64,000 nt of DNA from Cudoniella acicularis (taxonomy: Eukaryota > Ascomycota > Leotiomycetes > Helotiales > Helotiaceae): assembly GCA_013054445.1 (NCBI GenBank), contig JAAMPI010000050.1, forward strand, positions 18,150-82,149. The letters are read 5' to 3'. This document shows positions 1-11,516 of the stretch, piece after piece. A program made the translations under genes and the position numbers. The notes beneath the pieces are model-generated. The model was not told the origin of the DNA. It made no database searches and saw nothing but the letters and a program-made list of their open reading frames with translations. The first letter of the stretch is position 1. Each line of letters starts with the position of its first letter.

Positions 1-165
1 GAAAGAGAGCAAGCCCACTTCCCCAGAGCTTCTTAAATCCGTACGAGAAGAGCGTACCGAAGAATTCGTTTATAATGATGGTATGCGTTATGTTTTCGGA
101 TTCCTAGGGACAGACCCATGAGCTAATGCAACCACGCAGAGGATTGGATAATCACTTCAAGACCA

Positions 166-1320
166 ATGGTTCCTTTTGTGAAGGGCCTGGCGGGCCTGGA
201 TCATAGCGCGTACTACATTCCAGTTCAAGTTCCGTGGCCCACCCAACATCAGTCGATAACAGAATTTCACCTCTTCCCAAAACTTGTCCCGGAGATACGC
301 AGCGCAATCTGGGAGCTTGCTTTACCTGCTCCCCGAGTGCTACCCGTGTGTATAGGTAAATGGTATGCCTGGCACTTTCTCAAATCCTCAGTCGAAGAGA
401 TTGATGCAGTCTATCTTGACTCTACCGATTGTCTTCCGACCGAACCCCCTCTACGCCTAACATGCAAAGAATCCCGCCAAGTTTTCTTTCGCAACTACCA
501 AGTTTTGAAATGTCTAGACTACTTTGGCCCCGAAACCTGTGACCAGGCTCTTCTCTCGGAATTACCACATATCAATGATGAACATCCGGCGTTCGTCCTC
601 CGCCCCAATGAATATGTCTCTTTTCGAAGGGATACTATTCTGTTTCGAGAACCGACGTTACTAGCCCTCGAAAAGAAGAATGGCTTCTTGGATCTCGCGA
701 ACTTGGTACACCTTGCCTTGAATTACACAGAGGCTGAAGAAGAAGAAGCAGAACGCATCCTCCAGATCACCAAGACATGCCCCAAACTAAAGGCACTGAC
801 TCTGGTTCTCGGGAAAGACGTACGACGCGTCCACGCGGAATCTTGGCACTATCACCTCTTGGAAATCGACAATGGCTTTCTGGATATTCAGCACTTCCTG
901 AATGAGGAATTTCATGATGATGACGTGGATTCTCTGGTGGGAGATGACCACGTCGATATTAGCCCAGAGATCGAAGACTTCAACGACCTTGCCGAGACAG
1001 ACAAAACCACTCTCTGGCCCATGTTGCATGCAAATTTGCCAGGCATACAGCTTAAAGTCTCGATGATGGCGTACTTAGATCCATCAAACGAGCACCCGAG
1101 AGAATTATTGTGCTCCGTACGGGTTCCACTCATTCCTCGAGCTGAGAAATATTATTACTCGAACGTTGCCTATTACACATGGAGACCTTACCTACGGGAA
1201 GAATTGAGTACTCTCACGCTCCTGGATTTTATTAGCCATCATATCAAATGCTCATCAGATGGAAGGTTCATGACGCATGAATACAGTGGGGTCAGCAGGA
1301 TCTTTGAGGAAGTTGATTAA
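166..1320 (+). CDS. 2EXR domain protein, intact
   Basis: Single-exon gene of 384 residues from an ATG at 166 to TAA. Residues about 34-61 carry the 2EXR signature of fungal proteins (FxxFPxLxxEIRxxIWxLAxPxPR). A middle stretch (LANLVHLALN, then CPKLKALTLVLG) and a C-terminal motif around VPLIPRAEKYYYSNVAYY are shared with the decayed relatives at 14.8, 17.4 and 23.3 kb. The family is greatly expanded in Leotiomycetes and has no settled biochemical role. No signal peptide or membrane segment is visible. This is the only full-length undamaged member in the window. Confidence 0.85.
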   Translation: MVPFVKGLAGLDHSAYYIPVQVPWPTQHQSITEFHLFPKLVPEIRSAIWELALPAPRVLPVCIGKWYAWHFLKSSVEEIDAVYLDSTDCLPTEPPLRLTCKESRQVFFRNYQVLKCLDYFGPETCDQALLSELPHINDEHPAFVLRPNEYVSFRRDTILFREPTLLALEKKNGFLDLANLVHLALNYTEAEEEEAERILQITKTCPKLKALTLVLGKDVRRVHAESWHYHLLEIDNGFLDIQHFLNEEFHDDDVDSLVGDDHVDISPEIEDFNDLAETDKTTLWPMLHANLPGIQLKVSMMAYLDPSNEHPRELLCSVRVPLIPRAEKYYYSNVAYYTWRPYLREELSTLTLLDFISHHIKCSSDGRFMTHEYSGVSRIFEEVD

Positions 1321-1766
1321 GCGGGATATTTCCGTAGGGAAATGAAAAAAAGAGAGCGATTGGCTCGTCTTCGGAAATGCGAATGAAGTCACAATTACAG
1401 CTATCTAGGTGGCTGTCAGAAAGGTAGACGATAAGAGGAAGGTGAATTCGCAGGGTATTGTATAGATTTCCTTTTGATAAACTCCCTCCATCCGCAGGAT
1501 GTCTTCGAAGCTTAGGATTTCTCGCAATCCCAATGGGGCTGTGCTGGAGCTCTCAGATTTTTATTTGAATCGGCGATTCCATTTTCTCGGTAACGGGAAT
1601 GTATCTAGAGAACGGGAGATGGAGAGGGGAAGAAGAGGGCGGCGGAGATAAAGATGCACCCATGCCCAGTCACTTCAGGCTCAGCGTCAACCACTTCATG
1701 TGCTTACTTGAGTTTTTACTCTCTTTTTCTGTTTCCTACTATGTGAAACTTGAAGCTTCTGGACAA
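1321..1766. other. intergenic, nothing recognised
   Basis: Spacer between convergent genes. It holds a purine-rich stretch near 1610-1650 and no open frame that looks coding. Confidence 0.5.
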
Positions 1767-1859
1767 TTAAATAGCTCTCCAAGTATGTGTTATTTTATCT
1801 CCTTTTTTGCCTCCACATTCTACTAATATCTCACCTCACCACCAACCCTGGCACAACAA

Positions 1860-2855
1860 TCACTTACCTTCAAGCCCCAAAGTATTAAGCGTAAGCTTCC
1901 ACAACCGCTCTTCCTTCCCCTCATCATAAGCATACTCCTTAACCCCCCTAACACCCGGAACAAGCGGCTCAAAAGTAGCAACCTCACAATTCTCCAAATA
2001 CTTGCCACCTTTCCCCTCCCACTCCTTCCCCACAGCTGCCAACACTGTCGTTGCAGCACCCTGCTCAGGACTCTTCATCCAATTAACTACCATCGGATTC
2101 GCTGCATGTCCTTCTAGAACCTCCTTCGGAATATGCATTTGCAAACCCGATGCAATACCCCCTGGCATTAAGCTCAGCGCATGGAGTCCCTTTGGCCCAA
2201 AATTCCGGTCGACGAAATTGGCCATGTAGATTTGCGCGAGCTTGCTTTGGCCGTATGCCTTATCTGGTTGGTAGGCGTCTTCTTCTTTCAGGTTGAAATC
2301 GTCGAATTGGATTTCTGATGCGTGATGGCCGGAACTTGACACGTTTACGAGGCGGGAGTTGAATTCTGGTGTGGAGGATTTCAATAGTGCATCTTTCAAT
2401 AGCCAGAAAAGGAGGAAATGCCCGAGATAATTGGTTGCGAGTTGGGTTTCGAAACCATCCACGCTTTCTTCTCGCGTAGGCACCATCATAATGCCCGCAT
2501 TGCAGATCAAGACATTTAGTTTCGTGCTTTTCTCCAGAAATTGCGCAGCAGCAGCTCGAACTGATGATAAAGAACTGGTATCTAACTCCAAAAGTTCAAC
2601 ACGACCGGGTTCGAGGAATGAAGCACATGCTGCCTGTCCCTTCTTAAGGGAACGCACAGCAAGGAAGACTCGTGCGCCTGTAGATGCGATGGCGCGTCCA
2701 GTCTCGATGCCGATTCCAGATGAGCAGCCGGTTATGAGGAAGACTTTGTCGGTGAGGTTTCCGATGAGGTTTTCATCGGTGATTATTTGGAGGGCAGTGG
2801 GGCGGGCGTCGCCTGGTCCTGAGGTAGTTTTGTGGGCGAGGGCGTAGCGGGACAT
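1860..2855 (-). CDS. Short-chain dehydrogenase/reductase, retinol dehydrogenase/WWOX-like
   Basis: 331 residues from ATG at 2855. Classical SDR features are present: cofactor motif TGCSSGIG at about 42-49, NAG at 119-121, serine cluster NVSSSG at about 171-176, and catalytic YGQSK with Tyr201 and Lys205. The spacing is that of the extended retinol-dehydrogenase/WW-domain-oxidoreductase type of fungal SDR, an NAD(P)(H)-dependent oxidoreductase; the substrate cannot be read from sequence. The last codons overlap a strong donor (GAAG/GTAAGT, intron from 1867). Splicing to an acceptor at 1823 would replace the last residue and stop with about 16 residues ending at TAA 1767-1769. Both ends are possible; the unspliced one is listed. 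Confidence 0.85.
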   Translation of the reverse strand: MSRYALAHKTTSGPGDARPTALQIITDENLIGNLTDKVFLITGCSSGIGIETGRAIASTGARVFLAVRSLKKGQAACASFLEPGRVELLELDTSSLSSVRAAAAQFLEKSTKLNVLICNAGIMMVPTREESVDGFETQLATNYLGHFLLFWLLKDALLKSSTPEFNSRLVNVSSSGHHASEIQFDDFNLKEEDAYQPDKAYGQSKLAQIYMANFVDRNFGPKGLHALSLMPGGIASGLQMHIPKEVLEGHAANPMVVNWMKSPEQGAATTVLAAVGKEWEGKGGKYLENCEVATFEPLVPGVRGVKEYAYDEGKEERLWKLTLNTLGLEGK

Positions 2856-4513
2856 GCTGGTGTTGACAGTGTTTGGCTAAGGTGTTGGGGGTATGGTGTG
2901 TATTGATCTTTGAGATGATATGGATGTTGGAGGGGTTTTGAGGGTGGTGATTATTAGGGTATAGAGGAGTCTGCGGCTGAAGATCAAGACCCGACGCATC
3001 CGAGGAAATTGCTTAGCATTTGATTCTGGTCTTTGGCATTTGTGGTTGTAAGGATAAGGATCCTCCCATTTATCTTGTCAGTAACACTTGCTTTCAGCTC
3101 TCTCGTTCAATCACTCGAATCGACATGCTGGTCAGCTTATGAAGCCACATCGTTGAGTCATGATCCTTTTGATTTGTTTCTGAATTGCCGGATAAGGAAT
3201 TTTTCGTAAGCCAAGGCGACGCTGCGGGGATCTAGCTAAATTCTCGATCCATGGCGTGGCTTGCGCGATAGAACTCTCTCGTGTCAAGCTTAAGATGACA
3301 ATTCTGTATTTCGTGAAGGATTGCTCCGGCGGGAAGTTGTGTTGTGCCGATTCGGGGAGATCTTGGGTTGTTTTGCGATTGTTGAGGTGTTGTCGCGTCG
3401 TGATCGCCGGAGGTTTTGATGCCCCGCATAACTTGGGCATAAAGATTACATAATTTGCGGAGTTGCGCAAATAGATATCGCTTACACTACCCCGCTACCC
3501 CTATCCTTTACCCCACCATCTGGTTCTGCAAACTCAACTTATTTGTTTCTTGCAGGAAGATTTTAAAGATGTAAAATGTTTTGAAGTGTTGCACTCTTTC
3601 GCCTTTTTTGATTGGAACATCATAAGATTTAGATTCTCAACGTTGTCCATGACTCTAGGAATGCGGACGAGCGGTTGTTGCGCTTCCCGAAGTCAACTAA
3701 AACACTTTGAAAGTTCAACATGTCAAAAGAAAGAAATATTTGTGACATCGTTATAATAGGTAAAGCAGAAGCCAAGGTACGGATGGGAATAATTGTTTGG
3801 GACTTTTAATGTATTGTTGGTTTTTTTGCGTTTCGTGATTTTGGCTAGGAAACGGGACCTCTTAAAAGGCTTATCATTATTTGCTTGGATTATGGCTGTA
3901 GCTGGAAACTACCAAAATGTTGTACTTTAGAACATTGAAATGAATTGTCAATCCACTAGTCTTTTGTTATGTAGAAATAAAAATTGTATTGATTATACCG
4001 TGAAGAGCTTAGTGAACTAACTAGTCACTTGCCTTTTGTGCAACTGTTATAGCAGAATGTCTTATGGCTAATAATTATTGTATTTCAAAAATAAGCCTTA
4101 TCTAAATGACTCATCAATGGTCATATCTGTTTACTTACAGCCTATATCTCTTTCTAATTCACCGAGGAAGAGCCGTCAGTATCAAAAGCTATAATGAGGC
4201 TGAGGATGACTTCGTCAACCCTTGCAACAGCTCTGCACCTAAGAGGCTAAAAGAAATAATCTAGTCGCGATTGAATGCAAACACATTTCATCAGTTTGTG
4301 ACTTTGAAGGGGGAGAAATGCCTATTCAATAGAGAGTGGGAAGTCGCTGGCTATTGCAAAGCGCTTAGTGGTCTGCCTCTATGGGTCGCTTTACTTATAC
4401 TACCCTCTCGGTTGTTTTTCTTTACCTACGCCTTCCATAATAATAACATCGACACCGCCTTTGCCATTTCTAGCAACAGACACACCCGCTACACTGAACC
4501 TTATTGACGACCA
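2856..4513. other. intergenic, mostly AT-rich
   Basis: About 1.65 kb. The first 300 bases are the presumed promoter of the SDR gene. The stretch 3540-4200 is AT-rich and has only short frames. Nothing coding is supported. Confidence 0.5.
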
Positions 4514-5672
4514 ATGCACTGCATAGACTTTCACTTCACAGTAAGTACAAGGTCTTTGAGGACTCTCTACTTAACTAACAAGAGACTTTCAGTTCTACTA
4601 CCGAAAAGTCATGGGGGCCTTTATTTCTAAAATCTTTGGCACGCTTTGGAAACGACTTCGAGCCAAGTTAATGACAGAAAATAAAAATAACGAAACGACC
4701 ACGCAGCCACGCGTACTCATGCTCCCTCCGAAACTTCAACTGAGAATTTACGAAATCGTATCTACCCACCACGAAAATATCCGACCAGATCAATGGCTGT
4801 CTGGGAAAAATACATTCGTGAACAACCTTCCGTGGCGCTACCTTGGTGGTAGAATTATTCGCGACCCTGCTCGCACAAATGGACGCCTGCCTCCAGCGCT
4901 TTCAGCATTCGAGCTGTTAATGGCGAGTAAAACGATCTACAACCTTGCCAGTCAGGAGCTATTCTTCTACAAATGCAACATATTCGAATTCGGGACTCTC
5001 TTAGAAATGCTCCCGTACCTGATTGCCCTTACACCGGAACCTCGAAACGCAATTACGTCTATCGATGTAGGCTGGTTTGATTCTGTTGATATGGGCCCGG
5101 ATTTTCTTTTTCTCTCTGCTTGCGCTGGGCTGCGAGAGCTAACCGTAGACATCAATCATATGGGGTACTTCTTCGAACCCGGCGTCACACACCTCTCTCA
5201 AGCTGTAGGTTACGATCACCTGTTGAGACTTCGAGGGCTTAAGCACTTTAAGTTTCGATACCTCAATAGAGGCCCGTACAACCTCATCGGCATGGTCCTC
5301 AACCCCGTGCGTCTTTCCTACGACCCGGCAAGTACCCGGGTGGAAGTCCTTAAAGAAATCTCGTGGATTGAGGAAGATATCAACGCTGCCGTGACCAAGA
5401 ATAGATCGGAATCAGATCTTGTAATCTCTTTGAAAGAGTTGAGAGCAGCAGCAGCTTTGACGGATATTGAATCAAGAGACCAGACACTTCTTCCGACAAT
5501 TGCTGCCCCTGAGATTGTCATCCCCGAGCCGGCACCCGTTCCATGGATGTTGCGAGTCTGGGTCGATCCTGAAGTTACAGAGTGGATGGAAAATGATGGG
5601 CCTCTTGACCTTTGGGCCAACGCTGCTAACGATACACAAGAGGACCAAGACACAACTCAAGTCGAATGTTAG
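4514..5672 (+). CDS. F-box-like / DUF7730-type fungal protein
   Basis: The main exon (4593-5672) holds a 353-residue frame from ATG 4611. An excellent intron lies just upstream: donor GTAAGT at 4541, branch ACTAAC, acceptor TTTCAG at 4592 (52 nt). Joining a 9-codon exon starting at ATG 4514 keeps the frame and gives 368 residues; whether 4514 or 4611 is used is open. Residues LMLPPKLQLRIYEIV resemble the degenerate F-box/DUF7730 start of fungal proteins, followed by LLMASKTIYNLASQELFF, which fits the 'imported from cell context' helix of that group. Such proteins may act as ubiquitin-ligase adaptors, but no target can be inferred. The C-terminal 100 residues are acidic. Confidence 0.65.
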
Positions 5673-6764
5673 CTTTCAAGGTCACTTTTGTTGACAGAGG
5701 AATATTCCGATGGTTGTTGAGGAGCTGTCGCTAGAGACAAAATTCGGAGAGCAATTTAGTCTCTATCAGCGTGAACGCAAATAATATATTTCATCTCACA
5801 AAATTTTAGTATCTTGTGACTTTGTAAGTAACTTCCCACCTCGCCCTCATACCTCAACAAAGCTTGACATGTTTTGCAAATGGTTAATTTTGATTTTAAA
5901 TACAGGTTTTCTTGCACTATACTTACGAATACTTTCACTGGTCTTGTAACTTTCCATACTCGTGAGGGTTTTCTGGTAAAAATCGATGCTGGCTTCTTAT
6001 ACGGCGGTTCCTCTAACGAATTACAACAACAAATGTTAGAGGGGGATGGCTGTTGATAGGTGATATACTAGAGGGGGGGGAGCTAGGTTTTCTCCTTTTC
6101 ACTTTAGGAAGAGTGAGCAGGCTTTGGTTACAGCCGGCATGAGCAATTGGGTGATCTTGGATCAATTTCTTGGACCATCCTAGAGTTAGGTACTGCTAGG
6201 CACAGAATGAAAAACTTAAAAACGTAAAAACACTTTTGCAATTTTAAGCCAATTTGTCGAAGAAACCGCAATGATTTTGTGCCCACAGGGATGATGAAAC
6301 TGTATTATAGCATCGACCGCTTTGCAAGTCGCGAGATGCCACTCAACACTACACAAGAATTAAATAACAACAACTTAAATAGAATATCTGACTATCCGAA
6401 ACAATTATAAAGGCATCAATTATCTTTGGCCATATATCTCAAGAATATCGTATGTTAATATAGTGTTTGTTCTTTGAAGTGTTGTGAGGGGACTCACGAA
6501 CCGGGAAGCGATTGAAGGAATAAGTTAGGAAATTCAATGTGATTTGTGCCGGAAGCACAATGCGCTATCTCACACTAAAGGAATTAAAACAGGACGAAGT
6601 TGCACATTTAAATTAGGTGGGATTTAAATAAACCCAAGGAACTCTCCAAATCTCTTCAGACAAATGTATAAACCAAACCCAATTTTCTTATTTTAAACTT
6701 CCACGATAAAACAGCTCCCGCAAAAAAAAAAAAAAAAAAGATTTAACTATTTAGTTATATTGCG
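5673..6764. other. intergenic, AT-rich
   Basis: No coding frame. It ends in an uninterrupted run of A on the plus strand (about 6722-6739), 25 bases past the stop of the minus-strand gene that follows, so in that gene's sense it is a poly-T run. Confidence 0.5.
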
Positions 6765-8041
6765 TTACGCCTCATAATTCTTGGAGAATGTTAGCAAAGT
6801 TGAGAAGTTCTATAAAAGAAAATTAGACTCACCTCCCAATTTACCCCACCCTTCTGACCTCCCTCAGAAGAAATTTTATTACGGTACTCGGTACCCCATG
6901 CCCAAAAACCTGTGAGCGAAATGGAAAGAGCGATCGCGCAGACCCCAGCGAGAGATATGTAAAAGAGAGCAAGGATTTCTGCGCTTAAATCTCTGATCTC
7001 TCGCAGGTGGCGAATGACCACCGGGAACCCACCTATCGCACGAGGCCAACGAGACACAGTCGAGCTATTCGACGCCGAGTCACCAGTTTGGGATGGAGGT
7101 GGACCAGGTGGCACGTGTTTCTCTCTTTCAGGATTTGGCGGGGGCTTTGGAGCCGCGTTTTCCTCTGCAGCTTGTTGTTCCTCTGCTCTGGTGACTACTT
7201 CTCCCTGTTCTCGAAGTTCTTCCAAAATTTTGTGAGCCTCTTCTTCAGTATCTATACCTTCGAAAACTTCTTCTCCCTCCCATACACGTTCTTCCAGTTC
7301 AGCCGCCTCATTCAGCCGCGCAATTTGTTCACGGGCCTGAGCACGTACCGCAGCACTGTGCTCTCCACCTCCAAATATTTCATCGATAGCAGTGCAGATA
7401 GCTCCCATCCTATTTAGGATAGCTGGAAGAAGTTGCAGAAGGGAGATTCTAAGCGCTTCTGTTTTCTCGATGAAGTTCGATTGAAGCCTAAGAAGCGAAT
7501 TGTTTGACTCTACAAGCTGATTGAGAGCTTGTGCGCAATTAAGTATCTCGACGTGTGTGGCCTGATTCTGCTGGAAATTTCGTCTTGCTATCGTGTCTTG
7601 ATTTTCTGAGTGGATTCGTATGTCTTTGACCAGGCGTGCAATATCCTTAAGATTCGCTTCTTGGGTTTCCGCCCGAATTTTTAAGTCATTGACATCGTTT
7701 GCAATCGTTACAACGACGGCGCGACTATGTTTCGCAATCTGTATCTTTTCATTGTTGGCTCGATTGGCATTATCTATCAGACGTGACATATCCTCTCTTT
7801 CACCACGCTGTTTTTTCGATGGCCCCGACATGGGTGGATCATGTGCAGCACGTTCTCCTGCTATGAGTGGATCGTGTACAGTATCTTCGCCTGCTGTTGG
7901 CTGATCGTGCGAAATATTTCCGGTATGACCGCTAGGTGCTGAAGGCGCCTCTTGGCTGTGACCTTCCTGGTCATTTTGTTGAGGAGATTCTGAATTGTTG
8001 CCATTGTCAGGCATCCGTTCTTCATCCTGAGAGGAGCTCAT
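6765..8041 (-). CDS. Coiled-coil protein with one C-terminal membrane segment
   Basis: Exon 1 is 8041-6833. A donor GAG/GTGAGT, branch TGCTAAC and acceptor CAAG define a 53-nt intron (6832-6780). Exon 2 adds only four codons (NYEA) before TAA. The product is 407 residues. Residues 1-75 are polar low-complexity with repeats of the type H-DP-(L/P)-(I/M)-(A/S)-G. Residues about 85-290 are heptad-like and predicted helical/coiled coil. A Pro-rich linker follows, then one hydrophobic segment at about 356-382 and a short tail, as in tail-anchored proteins. No known family was recognised. Without splicing the frame would end in 13 unrelated residues. Confidence 0.65.
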
Positions 8042-8949
8042 TCTGTTAGCAAAAGATTTTACAATTGATAGGAAAAGATGGGTAGTTGAAAAATAGTCTA
8101 AATAGAAGATTGAGTGATGCTTGGAATTTGTTTTCGGTCAAAGAGTTGAGGAATCTGGTGGGGTCAGCTAAAAAAGTACAAAGACACCCCGGGTTACCAA
8201 TTGCTGCATTCTACAGAAGCCTCAAAGCATACAACCATTCTTTGTTGTTCTCTATATTTTATGCGTTTGGCAAAGCCTCGGCACATGAATTTTATCTAAT
8301 TTGTGGAATTTTCCGGGAGAATTTCTCTCTTACTGTTTACCGCTTTACCCAAGGCTTTAAGACAGTCGATTTGTCAGGGTTCTCATACTTAAATTATAGC
8401 TCGGTGCTAAAAATACGATCTCTGCTGGCCCTAAAATAAATTGATTACTAATACAAGATAAAAAAACTCGTTTACTTAATACTTAGACTTGGAAAAAAGA
8501 GAAATTATTACTCTTTTCTTCTCCAAGATTGTTTTACAGCCTTAGTTCGATTATGGGTGACATCGATTAGAATCTCTTCCTCAGAGCGGACGACTGAGCG
8601 AGAAGAGAGTTGGAGACTCTCCTAACGAGTCGAAACTTAGAGAACAAAGACTTCAGTGAAGAACGGATTTTCCATCGAGCTTTTTTAATTTATGAAAGAT
8701 TCACAAAGAGAAAAACAGATAAAGTCATTGTTTTTACTATCAAATCCTCTTCATGCCACCCTTTTTCTAACAAAACACATTGTTCATAACAAAGATTTCT
8801 ATCGGGAAGAATAAAGTGAGAACAAATACTCTGAACATGTTATAAGTCTGAAGATAAATTTCAATTTCGAAATTAGAATTTCATATCCTGAGAAACACAA
8901 AACCTCTCGAGCCTCCCTACGACACAAGGCTTTGAAGAGCTACGAAAAA
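8042..8949. other. intergenic between divergent genes
   Basis: The shared upstream region of the coiled-coil gene (minus) and the RING gene (plus). AT-rich, with only weak frames. No promoter motif can be assigned with confidence. Confidence 0.4.
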
Positions 8950-10224
8950 ATGGCCTGCAGGGACGTTCACCGATACTATCGAATTTGCGGCCATACTACT
9001 AGATTCATCGAACATGACACAGACTGTCAGCATCCGGACTCTTCCATTCCAAGTGCCGAAGGAGAACGAAATTGCTCGCCTCCGCTGTCACTACTATACA
9101 CACCGGAATTCATAAATGATCGATGTGGAGAACCAAACTGCCGTGAAGATTTTGTATCTAATGAACATACCGAAGTCGAGGTCTCTAAATTCAGGACAAT
9201 AGTTCGTAACTTTGAGAAGAATCACGAAGAAGAGTTCAAGTAAAGGGAAAAAGAAGACGAGATAGAAGGTCTGAATAATTGGCTTAAATGGGTCTATGAC
9301 CTGCGAGTCTTGCAAATTAAAGCGATACAAGTCAGGCTACCTCACCCGCTTGAAATTGTGAGGATAGATTCTGATACTCCTCGCAGTGAGATACTCAGTG
9401 GATTTGTGGTAGAAACTGAAGATCCTCCAGATACCGATTGTCCTATGTGTTCTACCAGCCTCCACGATCAGCCTTTTGATGAATGGGGGTATCCGTCTAA
9501 CGTGAAAGGTGGTGGGATTGTTCGCGCTTTGTCATGCCATCCAGAATATATGATGCATATTGAATGTCTAGTCAAATGCATCTGGGAGAATGACCAGTGT
9601 CAAATATGCAGGAAAAAATGGAATTTTCTGTTTTTCAATGGAACCAAGCCCCGGTTATATAGGTGGATTCCTAATATGGGAAGAAATGGTAACCATGAAG
9701 TCCAGATCGATGGTTTTATCACACCGACTGAAAGCCTTTTGAGCAATCGTAGAAATCTCAAGCTAAGACTGTTTCAAAGAGATGATAGATGGGGAAAGCA
9801 TAACGACTGGAAGGCACTTAATGAAGAACGGATAAATCAAGAAGAGGTAGATATCCGAGAATTGTTTCATAGCGAAGAAGGACAAATATGGCTTAATCAC
9901 GCAGGACAACAAATAAACCTTCAAGAATTGGGGACCAGGGTTCGGGGCCCTCTAAATTAGCCTGGAGAACCGGCAGGTCCTGTTGAAGTACCCGGAGAAC
10001 AAATGCAAGTACAAATCAGTAACGCGTTACACGTTAACGAGGAGGCTGAAGAACGGCCGGAAAACCCGGAAGCCCCCCAAAAAGCCCCACCTCTTGTTCT
10101 CGAAGAGCATGATTCCGAATATAGGGAGAGCTACCAACAAGAAATTCATCGGGTGCCTACAGTCTATAGTGGGGCGTCTACAATTGTAGATATACATGTC
10201 GAAGATGATTCTCCGCATTTGTAG
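8950..10224 (+). pseudogene. RING-type zinc-finger gene with two in-frame stops
   Basis: One frame runs from ATG 8950 to TAG 10222-10224 (424 codons), interrupted only by TAA at 9241-9243 and TAG at 9958-9960. Coding character continues on both sides of each stop. An N-terminal Cys/His-rich part (MACRDVHRYYRICGH) starts the protein. A RING-like cluster CPMC ... CH-x5-H-x2-C ... CQIC lies at about residues 163-220, so the ancestral product was probably an E3-ligase-like protein. Both stops are one CpA-to-TpA change from Gln codons (CAA, CAG), the expected RIP outcome. If translated as is, a 97-residue N-terminal peptide would be made, and the RING would be lost. Stop readthrough cannot be excluded from sequence. 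Confidence 0.7.
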
Positions 10225-11183
10225 GCCCCTGATTGGCTGAGATGAAATGAGAATAGGAGAAAAAACTGACAAGAAAGAGCTTCTAAAATTTGAAGGATCA
10301 ACTAGATAGAATACAAGGAAAACAAATTGAAGACAGTCTTGCATTCATTATATAATTCTTGGGTACAACCCTCAAACGATGTGTGATTTCAATAGCCGCG
10401 CCAGAGCCGGCTTTGGTCGCTAATTTACAGCGAGCTAGCCCCCGAAATTAGCGAACACCCGCCTATTGATCAGTGACCTTTCGCTCTGGGCCGTTTCTCA
10501 ACGCTTCTAAATCAAATATATAGGACTCCCCCCCTCCCCAAAAAGCATATTCTACTTAAAAAAAAGCGTTTCCCAAAGCGTTAAATTGTCGCCTAGTTGT
10601 ATAGCTTGTGTTTAGTCTGCGTTCAGTGCTCAGTAGAAATAAATCCGTGCTAAAAGTCGAGTCTCATTTTTTAAAAGTTTTAAACTTCGATCTTTTACCA
10701 ATGATCTGGGCGACTTCAAAAAGTTTTGTTATTGCTAGAGAAATATTATCGAAATGTTGAGTAGTGTCTTCGCAGTGGGAAAAGGGGAGAGTCATGTGAC
10801 TCTTGGCATGAAACCCACCCACGGACTTTCGCATGGACTTTCGAGGCATTTAGATATCTTAATTGACAGCTGATAAGAAACCTTCGAGCTGCCGAAATTG
10901 TAACAAACAATGGTGTTCTCTTAGGTTTCCCTGAATTCAAGGCGCACTGCGGCGCTCGAATTCAGAGAGTAGTTTGGGTTTTGCAAGACTGGACCAAGCT
11001 CATAAGATAGGATTGAAGAGGAATTTGACACTGAGGCTAATCTTTGGTTTGTTCTAATTATTCCTGATGATTTTGTTCTACACAGCCTTAAATTGAGTCG
11101 AGTTCTGTTCCCATCCGTTGGTCTTCAAGAGCCAAAGATATTCGAGTATCTCTTGGACGAAATATTATGAGGGCTACGTAAAG

Positions 11184-11227
11184 AGGCTCCAATTAGGTTT
11201 CCCTGCATCTTGTAAGTGATTGTTATG
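11184..11227. repeat. 44-base direct repeat, copy 1
   Basis: Matches 11473-11516 at about 39 of 44 positions, beginning GAGGCTCCAAT and ending AAGTGATTGTTAT. The copies lie 289 bases apart in the same orientation. Confidence 0.6.
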
Positions 11228-11472
11228 TATCGGCGCCGCACACGCTGTTTAAACTTTGGCCTGACCGGGTACGGGAGGCCGTGGTGTTCACGAACTTTTG
11301 AGAGAACTGATAGGATTCCAAGCCCTATTTTCAGAAGCGTGGCCACAGCGAGGTCGCTTGAGCGACGACGATGAAGTTATTGATAGAAGGTGCAGGAACC
11401 CAGGCACAGGGGAGCTAGCTTATTTATAGGCTAAGCGAGATCCAATCCGACCAATAAAACAGCTCCATTTAC

Positions 11473-11516
11473 GAGGCTCCAATCATGTTACCCCGCATCT
11501 TGGAAGTGATTGTTAT
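11473..11516. repeat. 44-base direct repeat, copy 2
   Basis: Second copy of the repeat at 11184-11227. Part of a decayed duplication or of mobile-element ends; neither can be decided from two copies. Confidence 0.6.

Noticed and set aside
787..1133. Minus-strand frames inside the first 2EXR gene
   Set aside because: Shadows of the intact plus-strand gene; no family signal.
2002..2847. Plus-strand frames opposite the SDR gene
   Set aside because: Antisense shadows of a clearly recognisable SDR.
7007..7904. Plus-strand frames opposite the coiled-coil gene
   Set aside because: Antisense shadows; the minus frame is longer, has a consistent intron and plausible domains.
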